A program made the translations under genes and the position numbers. The notes under the pieces are model-generated. The model was not told where the DNA came from and searched no databases. It saw only the letters and a program-made list of their open reading frames with translations. Below, piece by piece: positions 25,678-34,067 of a stretch of DNA of 64,000 bases (positions are counted from its first letter, which is position 1; each line of letters opens with the position of its first letter). This stretch comes from Citreicella sp. C3M06 (GTDB lineage Bacteria; Pseudomonadota; Alphaproteobacteria; Rhodobacterales; Rhodobacteraceae): NCBI RefSeq assembly GCF_018860705.1, contig NZ_JAHKQA010000090.1, forward strand, positions 1-64,000. Reading direction: 5' to 3'.

Positions 25678-25708
25678 GAAAAGCCCGCGCGAAACGCACG
25701 GGCTTTGG
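25678..25708 (-). terminator. Rho-independent terminator after folE2
   Basis: On the minus strand, AAGCCCG and CGGGCTT arms (25699-25705 and 25681-25687) enclose a short loop and are followed by TTTT, 26 bp after the folE2 stop. Confidence 0.75.
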
Positions 25709-25733
25709 GCAGATTGGCGCGGGAAAGGGCGGA

Positions 25734-26825
25734 TCAGCCAGCGTGATGCAGGCTCGCGAGCAGCTTTGGATCGAGGCTTTGCGCGGCAAATGTTGGGCCT
25801 TCGGTCAGCACGGACACCGCATCATGCGAATGCAGGCTTTCCTGATGGCTGGCGAGCACGCGGAAATCACCGATGCGCGGATCGGCGTGCAACTGCTCGG
25901 CGAATAGACGCGCCGCGTCTTCGACAAAGATCGGGTTGGCGGCGTTGAGCTCGGCAAAGGCCTGCTCGTCCTCACGTTTGACCATCACCTGCGTTTCGGT
26001 CGGCACCGCGGCGCGGCACAGCTCGATGACATCTTCGAACCACAGGCAGCGCCCCGGCTTCATCTGCACCGAAATCCGCGCCACAGAGCGCTGCGAATGC
26101 GGCGTTGCCAGCTGCCCGCGGGTGCGCCGAGCGTGTTCCGACAGTTCCAGCGAGCATGGGCAGGTCGAGCTGTAGACATAATCGAGATGCAGCATGCGGC
26201 GGCGCACGCCCGCAACCTCGACCAGTTCCAGCGCGATGTCGTAATACTGATAGCCCGACAGGCCAGAGCGCAGGCTAGTCACCCGCAGCGGAAACGACAG
26301 GCGCATCTGGATGCGGGCGTCGAAACTGCCAAGGTCGCTCTTGTAATCGTCCAGCGCCGCCTCGATCACGTCAAAGGAAAAGGTCTTGTCGGCATGGACA
26401 TAAAAGCTGCGCATGATGCGCGACATGTTGATGCCCTTCTTACCGGCATCAAGGCTCACGGTGCCGGTCACCGATGTTTCCAGCATCAGATCACCGGCAT
26501 CGCGGGTACGATAGCGGATCGGCAGGCGGAAGTTGGAAATCCCGACATGCTGGATCGCCCGGTTTTCGCCCTTGATCAGAGAGGCAGGACCGTTCTGCAA
26601 ATCGGGCAGCGTGGCGCGATAGGCCGCGTTGGCATCGAAATCTGCGGGATACTCGCAGGCCAGATCCGGATAGCTCACGCCCTCCCGCAGGGCCGACAAA
26701 CCCGGGTCCACCGCAGCCAGATCCCCCTCGCCTGCGCTGGCGATATAGCGGCGCAGCAGGGCCAGCGCGGCGGCGGCCTCTTCGCGGCTCGGGTCGATGC
26801 TCAGGTCGGGCGTGTGAACGTTCAT
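25734..26825 (-). CDS. folE2: GTP cyclohydrolase FolE2 (type IB)
   Basis: This 363-aa enzyme converts GTP to dihydroneopterin triphosphate, the first step of folate synthesis. The family signatures are present: QHVGISNFRLPI, MSRIMRSFYVHADKTFSFDV, and the metal-site Cys in YVYSSTCPCSLELSEHARRT. Unlike FolE, FolE2 works with metals other than zinc and is often induced by zinc shortage. I see no Zur-type palindrome upstream and no folE in the window, so here it may be the constitutive enzyme. Confidence 0.95.
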   Translation of the reverse strand: MNVHTPDLSIDPSREEAAAALALLRRYIASAGEGDLAAVDPGLSALREGVSYPDLACEYPADFDANAAYRATLPDLQNGPASLIKGENRAIQHVGISNFRLPIRYRTRDAGDLMLETSVTGTVSLDAGKKGINMSRIMRSFYVHADKTFSFDVIEAALDDYKSDLGSFDARIQMRLSFPLRVTSLRSGLSGYQYYDIALELVEVAGVRRRMLHLDYVYSSTCPCSLELSEHARRTRGQLATPHSQRSVARISVQMKPGRCLWFEDVIELCRAAVPTETQVMVKREDEQAFAELNAANPIFVEDAARLFAEQLHADPRIGDFRVLASHQESLHSHDAVSVLTEGPTFAAQSLDPKLLASLHHAG

Positions 26826-26944
26826 CTTTCGGCACCCTTCGGGGTTGGATGGTCAAGGGAACAGATAAGATGATCCGCGCCCTTTTCCAAGATTTTCCGT
26901 CAGGATGGTTTCCTATTTCCCGCGATTGTCCCGATCAGGCCTGT

Positions 26945-28123
26945 TCAGGCCTGTTCCAGCGCGGCCAGCAGATCGGCGATCAGATCGGCGGGGTCTTCCA
27001 GCCCGATCGACAGGCGCACGAGGCCGGGCGTGATGCCCAGCAGGTCTTTCTGATCCTGCGGCAGGCGCTGGTGGGTGGTGGTCGCCGGATGGGTCGCGAT
27101 CGATTTCGCATCCGCAAAATTATTGGAAATCAGGATGGTTTCCAACGCGTTGAGGAAGCGGAAGCAGGCCTCCTTGCCGCCCTTCACCTCAAAGGCCAGC
27201 ACGGTGCCACCAAACGGGGCCTGGCTCAGCGCCAGCGCCTGCTGCGGGTGATCCTTGTGGGTCGGATAATGCACGAAGGCGATCTTGTCATGGCCCGACA
27301 GTGCGTCGCAGACCTTGAGCACGGCATCGGCCTGCGCGCGCACCCGCAGTTCCAGCGTTTCAAGCGCCTTGAGATGTGACCACGCCGTGAACGGGTTCAT
27401 CGCACCGCCGGTGTGCTTCATGTAGGTTTCGATGGGGCCGCGGATCAGCTCCTTGCTGCCGCAGATCATCCCGCCCAGCATCCGGCCCTGCCCGTCGACA
27501 TGCTTGGTGGTCGAGATCACGCACAGATCGGCGCCGCAGGCCTGCGCGTAGGAAAACACCGGCGTCGCCATGGCATCATCAACGATGACCAGCGCGCCGA
27601 CCTTGTGCGCCGCATCGCACACGTATTTCAGGTCGATCACTTCCAGCGTCGGGTTCGAGATCGATTCAAGGAACACCGCCCGCGTGTCTTTGCTCAGCGC
27701 CGCATCCCAGGCCGCGGTGTCGCGCCCGTCGACCAGCACGATCTCGACCCCGAACTTGCCGAGGATTTCCTCGAGCACGAAGAGACACGAGCCGAACAGC
27801 GCCCTTGAGGCCACCACCCGGTCGCCCGCCTTGCACAGCGCCATCAACGCGCCCGACACCGCCGCCATGCCGCTGGTACAGGCAAAGCCATCCTCGTAGC
27901 CCAGATAATGCGACAGGCGATCCTCGAACATGCGCATGGTCGGGTTGCCGTAACGGGCATAGATGAACTCGTTCTCGCCCGCCTTGACGAAGCGCTGCTC
28001 GGCCGCCTCGGCGCTGTCGTAAACAAAGCCCTGGGTCAGGAAAATTGCCTCGGAAACCTCGTTCCACTGGCTGCGCTTCGTTCCGCCGTGAACCAGTGCG
28101 GTGCGGGATTTGGTGTCGCTCAT
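26945..28123 (-). CDS. metZ: O-succinylhomoserine sulfhydrylase
   Basis: This 392-aa Cys/Met-metabolism PLP enzyme uses sulfide and O-succinylhomoserine to form homocysteine. Motifs visible are ENEFIYARYGNPTMRMFEDRL, FACTSGMAAVSGALMAL, VDDAMATPVFSYAQACGADL and the PLP Lys in ISTTKHVDGQGRMLGG. Length and the SQWNEVSEAIFLTQGFVYDS start are typical of MetZ. A SAM-II riboswitch and a hairpin terminator lie directly upstream, so synthesis should fall when S-adenosylmethionine is abundant. Confidence 0.93.
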   Translation of the reverse strand: MSDTKSRTALVHGGTKRSQWNEVSEAIFLTQGFVYDSAEAAEQRFVKAGENEFIYARYGNPTMRMFEDRLSHYLGYEDGFACTSGMAAVSGALMALCKAGDRVVASRALFGSCLFVLEEILGKFGVEIVLVDGRDTAAWDAALSKDTRAVFLESISNPTLEVIDLKYVCDAAHKVGALVIVDDAMATPVFSYAQACGADLCVISTTKHVDGQGRMLGGMICGSKELIRGPIETYMKHTGGAMNPFTAWSHLKALETLELRVRAQADAVLKVCDALSGHDKIAFVHYPTHKDHPQQALALSQAPFGGTVLAFEVKGGKEACFRFLNALETILISNNFADAKSIATHPATTTHQRLPQDQKDLLGITPGLVRLSIGLEDPADLIADLLAALEQA

Positions 28124-28156
28124 CTGTCTCGTCCTTCCGGGCCATGCGCCCAAATG

Positions 28157-28192
28157 AAAAAAGCCCCGTCGCGGTCAAGCGAAAGGGGCTTT
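28157..28192 (-). terminator. Attenuator terminator in the metZ leader
   Basis: On the minus strand AAAGCCCC (complement of 28185-28192) and GGGGCTTT (complement of 28160-28167) form an 8-bp stem followed by a T-run. It lies just after the riboswitch and 33 nt before the metZ start, in position for ligand-controlled premature termination. Confidence 0.85.
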
Positions 28193-28199
28193 CGTCCGA

Positions 28200-28253
28200 C
28201 CTCTTTAGCGGTTTGTTTAACGTGGCCCGCAATCCGGTAACAAAGCGCCACGG
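28200..28253 (-). promoter_or_regulatory. SAM-II riboswitch upstream of metZ
   Basis: Read on the minus strand, the leader has P1 arms CGTGG (28248-28252) and CCACG (28221-28225). The first arm is followed by CGCTTTGTTACCGGATTGC, and the second by TTAAACAAACCGCTAAAGAG. These match the SAM-II (metA/metZ-type) pseudoknot consensus in alphaproteobacteria: CTTTG..ACCGG loop, TTAAA and GCTAAA tail. It senses S-adenosylmethionine and here precedes a terminator hairpin, implying transcriptional control. Confidence 0.9.
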
Positions 28254-28402
28254 GCGCTCGCATATACCCGGCGCCCCTGCCCCGTCAAGTCGCGCCCACG
28301 CAGCATGGCGATCACGACGCCATGATAGCGCGTGCCCGCCATGCCCTGTTGCCCCTGCCCGCGCCGTGCCCCAAGATGCCTCCGAGCAGCACAGGACCCA
28401 TC

Positions 28403-30271
28403 ATGGACGGTTTTCTATTCCAAGCGTCAATCTATCTTCTGGCCGCGGTGATCGCAGTTCCCATAGCGGCACGGCTGGGGCTTGGCTCGGTACTTGGCTA
28501 CCTTCTGGCTGGCATCATCATCGGCCCGGTGCTGCATCTGGTCTCGGCCACCGAAGATCTGCTGCATTTTGCCGAATTCGGTGTGGTGATGATGCTGTTC
28601 ATCATCGGGCTCGAACTTGAACCGCGCGCGCTGTGGGACATGCGGCACCGCCTTGTCGGGCTTGGTGGCTCGCAGATCGTGCTGACCACGCTGGCGATCA
28701 TGGCGGGGGCGATGATCCTGGGCATGGCCTGGGCGCCGGCGCTGGCAGTCGGCATGATCTTCGCGCTGTCCTCGACCGCCATCGTGTTGCAGACGCTCAG
28801 CGAAAAGGGGTTGATGCAGTCAGGCGGCGGGCGATCGGCCTTCAGCGTGCTGCTGACGCAGGATATCGCGGTGATCCCGATGTTGATCGCGCTGCCGCTG
28901 CTGGCGGTGCCGGTGGCAGCCTCGCTGGCGCCCGATGGCTCGATCCTGCTCCCCGCCGATACCGAAGCGCATCACGCCATGAGCCTCGTTGACGGGCTGC
29001 CCGGCTGGGGCGTGGCGCTGGTAACGCTGACCGCCGTGGCCTCGATCATCGTCGCCGGGATCTTTGGCGCGCGCCCGCTGTTCCGGCATATCAATTCCGC
29101 CCGCCTGCCCGAGATGTTCACCGCCGTCGCCCTGCTGATCGTTGCGGGCATCGCCTTTCTGATGGAGCTGGTCGGCCTGTCGCCTGCCCTTGGCACCTTT
29201 CTCGCCGGGGTGGTGCTGGCGAACTCGGAGTTCCGCCACCAGCTGGAATCCGACATCGAGCCGTTCAAGGGTCTGCTGCTGGGGATGTTCTTCATCACCG
29301 TGGGCGCGGGCGTCAGCATTGACTCCTTCATGCGCGAACCGTTTGTGATTGTCGGCTTGGCGGTGGGGCTGATCGTCATCAAAGGTGCGATCCTGCACCT
29401 GCTCAGCCACATCTTCAAACTGCGCATCCGCGGGCGTTGGCTGTTCACGCTGGCGTTGGCGCAGGCGGGGGAATTCGGCTTCGTGCTGATCTCTTTCTCG
29501 TTGCAGCTGGGAATTTTCACCCAGAACATGGGGCAGCGGCTGCTGCTGGTGGTGGCGCTGTCGATGCTGATCACGCCGCTGCTGTTCATCCTGTTCGACG
29601 TGCTCGCCTCGCGGCTCAAAGAGACCGGCGAGCCCCAGCCCGACGATCATGTCGAGGCGGACGGACCGATCATCATCGCGGGCATCGGGCGCTTTGGGCA
29701 GATCGTCAACCGTCTGGTGCAAAGCTCGGGGATGCGCACCGTGGTGATCGACCACGACATGCAGACAATCGAGCTGATGCGCCGCTTTGGCTATCGCGGC
29801 TTTTTTGGCGATCCGACCCGGCCCGAACTGCTGCACGCGGCGGGCATCAAGGATGCCAAGGTGCTGGTGGCGGCGCTTGACGATCCCAAGGCCACGACCA
29901 AACTGGTGCGCTTTGCCCGGCGCGTGCGCGAGGATCTGTTCATCGTGGCCCGTGCCCATGACCGCACCCATGTCTACGAGCTCTATCAGGCCGGGGCCAA
30001 CAAGATCGTGCGCGAGATGTTCGACAGCTCGCTGCGCGCCGGGCGCTATGTGCTCGAGGAAAGCGGCATGACCGAATACGAGGCGGCCATCGCCGAAGAG
30101 ACATTCTACCACCACGACCGCGAGACCGTGGCCGAACTGGCCGGGCTGTGGGATCCCAATATCCCCTCGGCCGAGAACGAGGCCTATGTCAAACGCGCCC
30201 GCGAGCTGGAAAAAGAGCTGGAGACGGCGCTGTTCACCGCGCTTGCGGAAAAACGCAGCGACGCCGCGTGA
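28403..30271 (+). CDS. KefB/KefC-type monovalent cation:proton antiporter
   Basis: This 622-aa CPA2-family protein has an N-terminal membrane domain of about 12 helices (residues ~1-385). It includes GLGSVLGYLLAGIIIGP, FALSSTAIVLQTL and AGVVLANSEFRHQLESDIEPFKGLLLGMFF. A cytoplasmic TrkA-N/RCK domain follows (IIIAGIGRFGQIVNRLVQSSG, residues ~415-540). KefC-type proteins exchange K+ for H+ and are gated by glutathione adducts. The gene for the KefF/G ancillary subunit is not adjacent. The ATG at 28403 gives the family start MDGFLFQASIYLLAAVIAVP. Confidence 0.9.
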   Translation: MDGFLFQASIYLLAAVIAVPIAARLGLGSVLGYLLAGIIIGPVLHLVSATEDLLHFAEFGVVMMLFIIGLELEPRALWDMRHRLVGLGGSQIVLTTLAIMAGAMILGMAWAPALAVGMIFALSSTAIVLQTLSEKGLMQSGGGRSAFSVLLTQDIAVIPMLIALPLLAVPVAASLAPDGSILLPADTEAHHAMSLVDGLPGWGVALVTLTAVASIIVAGIFGARPLFRHINSARLPEMFTAVALLIVAGIAFLMELVGLSPALGTFLAGVVLANSEFRHQLESDIEPFKGLLLGMFFITVGAGVSIDSFMREPFVIVGLAVGLIVIKGAILHLLSHIFKLRIRGRWLFTLALAQAGEFGFVLISFSLQLGIFTQNMGQRLLLVVALSMLITPLLFILFDVLASRLKETGEPQPDDHVEADGPIIIAGIGRFGQIVNRLVQSSGMRTVVIDHDMQTIELMRRFGYRGFFGDPTRPELLHAAGIKDAKVLVAALDDPKATTKLVRFARRVREDLFIVARAHDRTHVYELYQAGANKIVREMFDSSLRAGRYVLEESGMTEYEAAIAEETFYHHDRETVAELAGLWDPNIPSAENEAYVKRARELEKELETALFTALAEKRSDAA

Positions 30272-30338
30272 ACGGTCGGCCCATGCAAGCCACCAGAATG
30301 CGCAGGCGGGCGGACCTTGCGGGCCACCCGGCCGCCGA

Positions 30339-31181
30339 TCAGGCCGCGACCGCTTTCTGGTGCTGCTCGCCCAGGCCGTCGATGCGCAGCGTCATGGTAT
30401 CGCCCGCGCGCAGGTAGCGTGGCGGTTTCATGCCCAGCCCCACGCCCGACGGCGTGCCGGTCGAGATGATGTCGCCCGGCAGCAGCTCCATGAAACGGCT
30501 GAGATACGAGACGATCTCATCCACGCCAAAGATCATGTCCGAGGTATGGCTGTCCTGCACCCGCGTCCCGTTCAGATCCAGTGACAGGGCCAGCGCCTGC
30601 GGATCGGGGATCTCGTCGGCGGTGACCAGCATTGGCCCACAGGGGCCGAATCCGGGCGCGGATTTGCCCTTGATCCACTGGCCGCCGCGCTCCATCTGCC
30701 ATTCGCGTTCCGACAGGTCGTTGACCACGCAGTACCCCGCGACATGGGACAGCGCCTGCGCCTGCGGCACCTGCCAGCACGGCGCACCGATGACCACGCC
30801 CAGTTCGACCTCCCAGTCGGATTTTTCCGACCCCGGCGGGATGATCACATCGTCATTGGGGCCCGACAGCGCCGAGCTGGCCTTGGTGAACATGATCGGC
30901 TCGGCGGGGATCTTGGCGCCGGTTTCCGCGGCATGGCCGGTATAGTTCAGCCCGATGCAATAGAAATTGGGCACCGAGGCAAGGCAGGCGCCAATGCGCG
31001 CGCCCTCGGGCAGCAGCGGCAACGTGGTCAGATCCAGCGCGCGGATCGCATCCAGCGCCGCCAGAGACACCCCCTGCCCGGCGAAATCCGGTACCACGCC
31101 GGACAGATCGCGCAGCCCGCCGTTCTGGTCGATCACCACGGGCAGCTCCTGCCCCTTTTCGCCAATGCGCATCAGTTTCAT
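30339..31181 (-). CDS. Fumarylacetoacetate hydrolase-family protein (2,4-diketo-3-deoxy sugar-acid hydrolase-like)
   Basis: This 280-aa FAH-fold enzyme has metal ligands in SDWEVELGVVIG and Asp in VNDLSEREWQMERGGQW. It also has GFGPCGPMLVTADEIPDP and the C-terminal GDIISTGTPSGVGLG. Subfamily members cleave 2,4-diketo-3-deoxy-L-fuconate or related acylpyruvates to pyruvate plus a hydroxyacid, or act on homoprotocatechuate intermediates. It is coupled by ATGA overlap to the GntR gene and sits with an SDR, as in L-fuconate-type routes. AAGGAG lies 7 nt upstream of its ATG. Confidence 0.87.
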   Translation of the reverse strand: MKLMRIGEKGQELPVVIDQNGGLRDLSGVVPDFAGQGVSLAALDAIRALDLTTLPLLPEGARIGACLASVPNFYCIGLNYTGHAAETGAKIPAEPIMFTKASSALSGPNDDVIIPPGSEKSDWEVELGVVIGAPCWQVPQAQALSHVAGYCVVNDLSEREWQMERGGQWIKGKSAPGFGPCGPMLVTADEIPDPQALALSLDLNGTRVQDSHTSDMIFGVDEIVSYLSRFMELLPGDIISTGTPSGVGLGMKPPRYLRAGDTMTLRIDGLGEQHQKAVAA

Positions 31182-31843
31182 GGCTTGCTCTCCTTGTGTT
31201 CCTCGGCGCGCAGCGCCGCCGCGATGTCGTCTTCCATGCTGGCCATATGCGCCTGCGTCGCAACCGCCACGGCGGCCTCGTCGCGGGCCATCAGCGCCGC
31301 AAGGATAATCTCGTGATTGCCCACCACCCGCGCGCGGTTACGGCGCATCCGCGCCGACAGATACCGCGCCCGCCACAGCCGGGCCAGATAGGCCCCGTGG
31401 GTTTCCGCCAGCGCGGCGTTGCCCGAGGCTTGCGCGATGCGGCGGTGAAAGCTCATGTCCAGCTCGAACGCATCCAGCGCATCGAGCGCATCGTAGTTTT
31501 CCGCCACGGCGCGGTGCAGGCGGGCGATGTCTTGCAGATCCTCGTCGCTGGCGGCAGCGCAGGCCAGCCGCGCCGACAGCAGCTCGAGCGCCTGCAGCAC
31601 GACAATCTGATCCTGCACCTGCTTGAGGGTCGGCTTGGCGATGACCGGGCTGCGCGCCGGGCGCAGATCGACCAGCCCTTCCTGCGCCAGCATGCGGATT
31701 GCCTCCCGCATCGGGGTGCGTGACACGCCCATCAACAGCGCCGTGTCGCGCTCCTTGAGCGGCGCGCCGGGTGGCAGGCTGCCACGCAGGATGCGGCGGC
31801 GCAGCTCATCGGCGATCTGCTCGGCAAGGATCGGCTCGTTCAA
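31178..31843 (-). CDS. GntR-family (FCD) transcriptional regulator
   Basis: This 221-aa regulator has winged helix residues ~5-70 (EQIADELRRRILRGSLPPGA...MGVSRTPMREAIRMLAQEGL) and a helical FCD domain after residue ~80. The putative metal residues are in ELDMSFHRRIAQASGN and VVGNHEIILAALMARD. The start codon appears to be TTG at 31841-31843, since no ATG or GTG fits the N-terminal helix. It lies 3 nt after the SDR stop. It is sandwiched in the FAH-SDR operon and probably controls it; a TTGGTATACC motif lies in the promoter region at 32623-32632. Confidence 0.9.
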   Translation of the reverse strand: MNEPILAEQIADELRRRILRGSLPPGAPLKERDTALLMGVSRTPMREAIRMLAQEGLVDLRPARSPVIAKPTLKQVQDQIVVLQALELLSARLACAAASDEDLQDIARLHRAVAENYDALDALDAFELDMSFHRRIAQASGNAALAETHGAYLARLWRARYLSARMRRNRARVVGNHEIILAALMARDEAAVAVATQAHMASMEDDIAAALRAEEHKESKP

Positions 31844-31846
31844 GGC

Positions 31847-32584
31847 TCAGCCCCGCCCGACAAACGGCATCGTCGTCGCCATCACCGTGACGAATTGCAC
31901 ATTCGCCTCGGGCGGCAAGCTGGCCATGTGCAGCACCGTGCTGGCCACATGGGCCACATCCATCACCGCCTCGGGGGCGATGCGGCCATCGGCCTGTTTC
32001 ACGCCCTTCGCCATGGGCGCGGCCATCTCGGTCAGCGCATTGCCGACGTCGATCTGCCCGCAGGCGATGCCAAAGGGCCGCCCGTCAAGGCTGACCGACC
32101 GGGTCAGCCCGCTCACCGCATGTTTCGACATGGTATAGGGGGCCGAGCCGGGGCGCGGCACATGCGCCGAGATCGAGCCATTGTTGATGATGCGCCCACC
32201 TTGCGGCGCTTGGCGCCGCATCTGGCCAAAGGCCGCGCGAGCGCACAGGAACATGCCGGTGATGTTCACGCCGCACAACGCCGTCCAGTCGGCCACCGGA
32301 ATTTCGTCGATCGGGGCGCCGGGGGTAAAGATCCCGGCATTGTTGAACAGCGCGTCGATGCGCCCCCATGTGTCGGCGATCTGCGCAAAGCCCGCCTCGA
32401 CCTCGGCGGGTTGCGACACATCGAACGGCACCACCAGCGCGCCGGGATCGCCATTGGCGGTGTCGCGCAGCGTCTCTTCGCGCCGCCCGACAAGCGCCAC
32501 CTGCCAGCCCGCGCCAAGGAACGCCTGCGCACAGGCGCGCCCGATTCCGCTGCCCGCCCCGGTGATTACGATATTCTGCGCCAT
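31847..32584 (-). CDS. Short-chain dehydrogenase/reductase
   Basis: This 245-aa classical SDR has the NAD(P) motif VITGAGSGIGRACAQAFLGA, FNNAGIF (NNAG), catalytic Ser in NNGSISAHVPRPGSA, and Tyr/Lys in PYTMSKHAVSGLTRS. The Arg in VALVGRREETL after the second strand leaves cofactor preference open. Together with the FAH-family hydrolase it resembles the 2-keto-3-deoxy-L-fuconate 4-dehydrogenase plus hydrolase pair, a plausible but unproven role. First gene of the three-gene minus-strand operon. Confidence 0.9.
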   Translation of the reverse strand: MAQNIVITGAGSGIGRACAQAFLGAGWQVALVGRREETLRDTANGDPGALVVPFDVSQPAEVEAGFAQIADTWGRIDALFNNAGIFTPGAPIDEIPVADWTALCGVNITGMFLCARAAFGQMRRQAPQGGRIINNGSISAHVPRPGSAPYTMSKHAVSGLTRSVSLDGRPFGIACGQIDVGNALTEMAAPMAKGVKQADGRIAPEAVMDVAHVASTVLHMASLPPEANVQFVTVMATTMPFVGRG

Positions 32585-32622
32585 GGCTCCCCCTTGCTGC
32601 CTGCTTGCACCACTCTTGTTGG

Positions 32623-32633
32623 TTGGTATACCC
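32623..32633. promoter_or_regulatory. Possible FCD-GntR operator (TTGGTATACCC)
   Basis: GGTATACC (32625-32632) is a perfect 8-bp palindrome in the 78-bp region between the divergent SDR operon and the FAD lactate dehydrogenase gene. FCD-GntR sites commonly have the TNGTNNNACNA form, which this resembles. Confidence 0.45.
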
Positions 32634-32662
32634 GATTGCAAGTCCCAACCCGAGAGGCCCCC

Positions 32663-34036
32663 ATGTCTGCCTTCGAGGCTCTTGCCGAACTGCTCGGCCC
32701 CCGCTTTTCGACCACCGAAGCCGCGCGCCGCCAGAATGGTCAGAACGACGGCCATTACCCCGAGATCCTGCCCGACGCTGTGGCCCAGCCCGAGACCACC
32801 GACGAGGTGTCGCAGATCGTGACGATCTGCGCGGCGCATGGTGTTCCGGTGGTGGCATTCGGCACCGGCACCTCGCTCGAAGGCCAGCATCTGGCACATC
32901 TTGGCGGCATCAGCCTTGATTTCAGCCGGATGAACAAGGTTCTCGACGTGCGGGCCGAAGACATGAACGTGGTGGTCCAGCCCGGCGTCACCCGCAAGCA
33001 GCTGAACGAAGAGCTGCGCGCCACCGGGTTGTTCTTTCCCATCGACCCCGGCGCCGACGCCTCGCTCGGTGGCATGGCGGCAACGCGGGCCAGCGGCACC
33101 ACCGCAGTGCGCTATGGCACCATGCGCGAGAACGTGCTGGCGCTCGAGGCGGTGATGGCCGACGGATCGGTGATCCGCACCGGCACGGCGGCGCGTAAAT
33201 CCTCGACTGGGTATGACCTGACGCATCTGCTTGTCGGCTCCGAAGGCACGCTGGGCCTGATCACCGAGCTGACGCTGAAGCTGCACGGGCAGCCCGAGGC
33301 ACTGGCCTCGGCCACCTGTCATTTCGACAGCATCGACGATGCGGTCAACGCGGTGATCCTGACCATCCAGTGCGGGCTGCCCATGGCCCGGATCGAACTG
33401 GTCGACGAGATGATGGTGCGCGGCTTCAACCTTGCGCAAAACGCCGGACTTCCCGAGAAACCGCATCTTTTCATCGAATTGCATGGAACACCTGAAGCTG
33501 TGCGCGAACAGCTGGAGCGGTTCCGCGAGATCGCGTCGGATGCGAACGCAGGCAACTGGCAAGAGGCGCAGACGCAAGAAGAACGCAACGCGCTCTGGGC
33601 GCTGCGCCATGGCGCGCTGCCGGCGATTTCGGCGCTTGATCCCGGCGCGGGCAAGAAAACCCTGTCGACCGATGTCTGCGTGCCGATCTCGCGGCTTGCC
33701 GAGGCGGTCAGCGTGGCCCGCACCGAGGCCGAGGCGCGCAATCTGCTGTGCACCATCGTCGGCCATGTCGGGGATGGAAATTTCCATTGCGGCCTGCGCT
33801 ACGATCCTGCCGATGCGGCGATGGTTGCAAAGGTGATGGACTTTTCGGGCATTCTGGCCGAGACCGCGCTGCGGCTTGGCGGGACGGTTTCGGGTGAACA
33901 TGGCATCGGCATCGGCAAACAGAAATACATGGCCGCCGAACATGGCCCGGCGCTTGACTGGATGGCGCGGGTGAAGGCAGCCTTTGATCCGAAGGGCATC
34001 CTCAACCCCGGCAAGATTCTGCCCCCGGCCCAATGA
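32663..34036 (+). CDS. FAD-linked D-lactate dehydrogenase (DLD/GlcD type)
   Basis: This 457-aa flavoprotein has a FAD-binding PCMH domain (residues ~35-215: VVAFGTGTSLEGQHL, PGADASLGGMAATRASGTTA, GYDLTHLLVGSEGTLGLITE) and a FAD-oxidase C domain. The C domain carries the active-site GHVGDGNFH and SGEHGIGIGKQKYM. It oxidises D-lactate or another 2-hydroxyacid to the keto acid, donating electrons to the respiratory chain or cytochrome c. It is divergent from the FAH/SDR operon, which could produce a lactate-type product, and followed 31 bp later by KDG kinase. Confidence 0.92.
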   Translation: MSAFEALAELLGPRFSTTEAARRQNGQNDGHYPEILPDAVAQPETTDEVSQIVTICAAHGVPVVAFGTGTSLEGQHLAHLGGISLDFSRMNKVLDVRAEDMNVVVQPGVTRKQLNEELRATGLFFPIDPGADASLGGMAATRASGTTAVRYGTMRENVLALEAVMADGSVIRTGTAARKSSTGYDLTHLLVGSEGTLGLITELTLKLHGQPEALASATCHFDSIDDAVNAVILTIQCGLPMARIELVDEMMVRGFNLAQNAGLPEKPHLFIELHGTPEAVREQLERFREIASDANAGNWQEAQTQEERNALWALRHGALPAISALDPGAGKKTLSTDVCVPISRLAEAVSVARTEAEARNLLCTIVGHVGDGNFHCGLRYDPADAAMVAKVMDFSGILAETALRLGGTVSGEHGIGIGKQKYMAAEHGPALDWMARVKAAFDPKGILNPGKILPPAQ

Positions 34037-34067
34037 TCCCCTGCGGGGCACGACTGGAGTAAGACGA

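Noticed and set aside
26826-26944. A Zur-type operator upstream of folE2
   Set aside because: I looked for a GTTATA-like palindrome because FolE2 is often zinc-repressed, but none is visible.
31895-32662. An upstream extension of the lactate dehydrogenase frame
   Set aside because: It lies antisense to the SDR gene and is low-complexity Arg/Gly-rich. The ATG at 32663 gives the family N-terminus.
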